A stretch of 64,000 nucleotides of DNA from NCBI GenBank assembly GCA_949987705.1, contig OX465284.1, positions 115,117,163-115,181,162 of the forward strand, read 5' to 3'. This document shows, in pieces, positions 60,160 through 64,000 of this stretch (the stretch's first letter is position 1; each line of letters begins with the position of its first letter). Under the pieces are notes generated by a model. That model did not search any database. It was not told the DNA's origin and saw nothing but the letters and a program-made list of their open reading frames with translations. The stretch comes from Thereva unica (Eukaryota > Arthropoda > Insecta > Diptera > Therevidae). Both the position numbers and the translations under genes were made by a program.

Positions 60160-61100
60160 GCTTGAAGCTAACTCAATACAACATAATTAGACTAACAAAT
60201 CAAGTGTATATAAAAGTCACTAAATATTGGCTGTAAGACGTCCCAACCGGTCGAATGAGCTTTCTTCCTTGGCCAGGTGGAACAGGATCTCTGTACAGTA
60301 GATGCCGGGTTAGAGAAATATCGAAGCCAGATGAATTGCCACTCTGTCATATAAAGAGGGTACCACTATCCACTATGCTATCACAGTAGGCTCCAGATTC
60401 TACAAGTGTTTTTGCCGTTGGATGCACTGTTGCTGCTTTTTCCAATTTCCCAAAGTGTGTCTGAAGTGCTATGCTAGAATTCCCAAATCTGACAGTTATG
60501 CCTATTGACGAGGCCAATAAGCCAATTCGTCTCATCACTAAAGATGATATTCCACAAAAAATGTCATTCATGGTTTAGTTTTAAAAACACCCAATTGTCA
60601 GTTCCTAGCATTTAAAATGTTCAATTGGCGTCAATAGTTGTTGCGTCAGTAAAACCTTTTCAGGCTATAGATTCAGCTCAGTTCGTCAGAGTTCGTGGAA
60701 TGATGTTTCGACAAAATGTTGTGAATGACAGCGAATGAAGGATCTTGGACTTCGGCAGCACTATTTTACTTACTGAGGCAAAATTTTTAATTTACCCGTG
60801 GTTTGATGACGCTTTAGTGTTTTACCATCGACAACTGAATTACTTTGCTCGAATGTTTCAATTGTTCGTCAAATGGGCAATGAATTTGGTACGTTTCTCA
60901 GATTTTCTGGAGTGGTTTAAAATAACCTTTTCCCGTTCTTAATAAGGTTTGACAATAGAAACACGTTGTTCAGTTACGTTGACATTTGTTATTGCCAACC
61001 TATTAACACCCAACCGTGCACTAGTAGGACCGTGTAACGAAACAGAACTCCACCTCTGTAAATATAAAACGAAAGAGTATGTCACAATGAGACAGGACAG
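60160..61100. other. unidentified noncoding stretch
   Basis: No gene, RNA or repeat could be supported here. Confidence 0.4.
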
Positions 61101-61109
61101 AACAGTAGC

Positions 61110-61300
61110 GTGCGCCACAGTATAAAAAGGCTGGTGGTTGCCTACTGAGGACGGTTGAAATCAGATAGTGAAAGCATTGATTCCTTTGCTTAACAGACAA
61201 ACCGACAAATAAAGAACAGACTCCCACTAACCCACCGGGTTATCAGGGGAGCGTTGATCCAGGGGTAACCCGCAAACTAGCCTGGTTCCCTCTCTGGTTT
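61110..61300 (+). mobile_element. possible LTR end (TATA box, AATAAA, primer-site-like sequence)
   Basis: TATAAAAAGG (about 61121-61130), an initiator-like ATCAGATAG ~40 bp downstream, AATAAAG (about 61208-61214) and CGGGTTATCAGGGGAGCG (about 61237-61254) occur in the order of an LTR followed by a primer-binding region. The last sequence loosely resembles the GGTTATCAG site of Ty1/copia-type elements. Spacing of TATA to initiator is longer than usual and no coding region follows; a 5S-like relic begins within 60 bp. Confidence 0.25.
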
Positions 61301-61302
61301 TT

Positions 61303-61418
61303 TGGTGGATCAATAGCACACTTAATAGACCGGCTCTTGTTCAGCCATCGAATTCAAGCAGCATTGGGCCCAGTGAGTACTTAGATGGGGGACCACTTGA
61401 AATCACCTTGCGCTGTCG
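61303..61418 (+). repeat. 5S rRNA-derived relic, copy 3
   Basis: The best-preserved of three. It follows insect 5S rRNA from about CACACTTAATAGACCGGCTC through CATCGAATTCAAGCAGCATT, GGGCC, then GTGAGTACTTAGATGGGGGA and CCACTTGAAATCACC. The internal control region of RNA polymerase III is partly intact. Substitutions along the length argue against a working 5S gene. Confidence 0.75.
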
Positions 61419-61419
61419 A

Positions 61420-64000
61420 AACGCACTGTTTTCAGAGGATTTTTTTCCTCGGCAAAGTCTGTCCTTAAAAATCTTATATAAGGTTAAACTGCCTGTGCCT
61501 ATGGTCGACCAACCATGCTTCTTCTGCCGTAACAAGCCCTGATACGGTACGCACGAATACCAGTTAAACTTCTGACGGATCTAAAGACAAAACTCAATAA
61601 CAATTGACTTAAATTCTATTCCCAATAAACAACCCTTAACCAACTTCTTATTAAGACCCAAAACAACAACCCGATACAATTGTTTGCACATCCTTCCTTA
61701 ACCAGCTCAAGTACTTCCACCACCCCCCTTTGTCCTCAAAATACCAGGAGACAAAAATTTTAATGCGAAATATAATTTATAATTTGCTACTTTGGGAAAT
61801 GAACAGTTAAATAAAAAAGACGAACTTGAGTGTCAATAAAGTGCCAGGACGGAACCCTTTATCGATGCCCAAATAATGATAACATAAAGAATTATTGGTC
61901 ATAAAAGGATAATCCCGAATGGAAAGAAGCCCGTTTTATACTCGCCCGTAAAACAGTTATACGATCCCCCACCACCAGCCAGCACCACCCCCCACCCGCG
62001 GTGGCTGTGTGCTCTAAGAAATGAGAAAGTTATAATCACATCTAGTTTGAAAATTATAAAAGGATATGGCGTCCTTAATAACTGTGTGTGGATGTGGCAC
62101 TCGTATGGAGCCGGTGTGTGTGTGTGCACGAAGTGAAAATTTAATACATTTGAAAAATTCACGAGCTGTAAACAAAAAATATTAAAATTTTAAATTAATC
62201 CTCATTTGATTAAATCAACACACAACACCTATCCTTGTCGCTCTGTTCTATTTTTATGCGGCTTGAGGGTAGTTTTAGGAGCGGGTTGTAGTTGTTGGTG
62301 TATGGTTGTCGGGGGTGGATGGATTATGATTTCTCTATCTTTTTTTAATATTTGCTGAACTTAATCATGTAAAGTGTAATCACATTTAGGTCAAAGTTTC
62401 TACTGTCATCACAACTTTTTAATATCTCTAATAGAATTAAGAAGAAGCATCTTTGGATATTACTTTAGGGCATAATTTCCGTAAAAGGGTCCGCACAACG
62501 CCGCGTAGAACAAAAGTAAGAGGAAGAAGTTGAAGAGAGTAGCAAGATAAAAAAACAAAAAATACAGAAAAGAAAAATAAACACAAAAAAAAATATTGAA
62601 CAGAAAGGGTTATTCCCAAAAGAAAATACATAAAACGGCGGCGCGTAAGTAAAGAACTTTTTTGGGTGGAAAATGTTTTTTAACAATTTGTTAAGTAGAA
62701 CTCATTTCGTGTTTCGTGAAAATAAAAGGCTCAACTTTACTTTTGACTATGATCACCCAACAGCTCCGAGCCCCGGCAAATAATGACAAACACTCAACTT
62801 TTCATGGGCATTAACACCTTACCGGTCCCCTAGTGGTGCTTTCGGGAAATTTTAATGGTGGCGGGAAGATGGGGACAGCAACATACTTAAAAGAATTAAA
62901 ACTATGAAATTAGAATCAAGAAAGTTGATGCTCTGGTTGAGCTTCGAGATCGGAGAAACAACGAGAATTGGGTTTTTTGTTAGGTTTAGGGCTTAGCCTA
63001 GATGTAAGACTGCTTCCTGGCCCGAGAATATTCAATTAGCGCTTTGGCGTGGCATTTCGATAGCACAAACTCGGGTATTTAAGGTTACATGGTTGTTTAA
63101 AAGCAGATGTCTACCAAGCCATGAAGCCAACAAAGGTCGTTTCTGCTGCGGAGCCTCTTAACCACATTAAAAGACGCCATAGGAAGCAATTGCTAAGAGT
63201 TGCCTATTCCAGACCTTGATATTCAACGTTCAAGATATTCCACCCAAGTTCGATCGGCAAGGGCCCTCTTCAGCAAACTGATGGGTGCCCCAAAAGCCGG
63301 TTCCTGGCCGTTGTTCATAAAACGCCCATTGAAGGCAAGAGAAGGTCCGTCCAGATCAGGATTACGCATTATAAATCTGGATGCGCTTGGTGACAGAGAA
63401 GATCGTTAAAGACCAGTTCCCTCGACACAATAACTTTAATTCTTGGCTTGGTAGGCTTTTAAGGGTGGGAGTAGGTAATGTGGCACTTGGGCCTGGGAAC
63501 CAGTGGGTCGCGCATGGGTTTGACAGAGGCGTGACAGTGGACGAAGTAGTAGGTGATAATGACATGTTATAATTTCGAAATAACATCCATCTGGGCACGC
63601 TCCTACATGCCTGTCTGCACCTGGATTATTTCATGTTAAAGAACATGCTCGAAGCATCAATTTTCTTGAGGAAAATGAAATGAAAAGAACACCAATCAGA
63701 AAAGTGGGGAACGGAAGATTATCAGTGCTCCAACGTGTTGGCTTGAGATCTCTTTCAAGTCTTCCAGAAAGTACTAGCTTAGTGTGCACTGCATGGCTTT
63801 GGTTAGAGCAGGGCGTACTTATATAGAAAGTGAACGAGAGATTCCCCGAGGGTCACGTTGTGCTTTCTACCGAAGATAACTAACTCAGCTCTAGCCACTA
63901 GCTGGGAGTGCATCATCACTGAGACTAGAACTCTTAAACCGGGAACAGATACATGCATGCTTGCGGAGCATGCAACCGATCGAAAGTGTGTGGCGCGTTT
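61420..64000. other. noncoding stretch with short repeat fragments
   Basis: No gene is supported. 63283-63300 (GGGTGCCCCAAAAGCCGG) matches the closing phrase of the repeats at 6.8 and 10.8 kb, and 63470-63506 matches 44304-44341. A TGTGTGTG tract is at 62114-62125. Minus-strand frames near 62437-62686 are low-complexity Phe/Leu-rich. Confidence 0.45.

Overview
The window looks like intergenic or intronic DNA from a dipteran-like insect nuclear genome. It is AT-rich, full of homopolymer and simple-sequence runs, and has no long host ORF. Dating and taxonomy rest on three things: a Gypsy-type LTR element with a tRNA-Ser primer-binding site, 5S-rRNA-like relics that follow an insect 5S sequence, and repeat promoters with the insect TATA plus TCAGT initiator arrangement. 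The exact species cannot be told. No convincing host protein-coding gene was found. The only protein-coding region with clear family character is the retroelement gag at 36128-37328. Nearly everything else that can be identified is a mobile element or its remains.

Layout. 1-6.5 kb: mostly unidentified sequence, but with a striking ~175-bp inverted repeat at 2944-3326 whose right arm carries an intact 92-codon ORF. 6.5-12.2 kb: members of one dispersed repeat family (6586, 10451, 10604), a ~155-bp TIR element (7385-7539) and an inverted-repeat element (11916-12111). 15-21 kb: a tRNA-like SINE head, an RTE-like ORF2 end, an LTR-like promoter fragment, another non-LTR fragment and a 5S-like relic. 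24-25.4 kb: a second tRNA-like SINE head and a second copy of the LTR-like promoter. 29-31 kb: short dispersed repeats, a second 5S-like relic, a minus-strand non-LTR reverse transcriptase relic and an endonuclease fragment.

34-37.5 kb: fifteen 115-bp tandem repeats run straight into an LTR end, a tRNA-Ser primer-binding site, a leader and a ~400-codon gag ORF. The ORF is cut by a 200-N assembly gap. 38-50 kb: small RTE- and R1-like fragments, a 124-bp hairpin (48247-48370) and two copies of a ~96-bp TIR element facing each other (49894-50113). 55-61.4 kb: Jockey/LOA-like and R1-like reverse transcriptase relics, a possible LTR and a third 5S-like relic.

The non-LTR remains fall into at least three groups (RTE-like, R1-clade-like, Jockey/LOA-like), all broken by stops and frameshifts. 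The clear R1-like pieces all lie on the minus strand. The two items most worth following up are the 2.9-3.3 kb inverted repeat, a candidate hairpin-RNA locus overlapping a possible gene fragment, and the tandem array fused to the Gypsy-type element. All alignments and identities here were made by eye.
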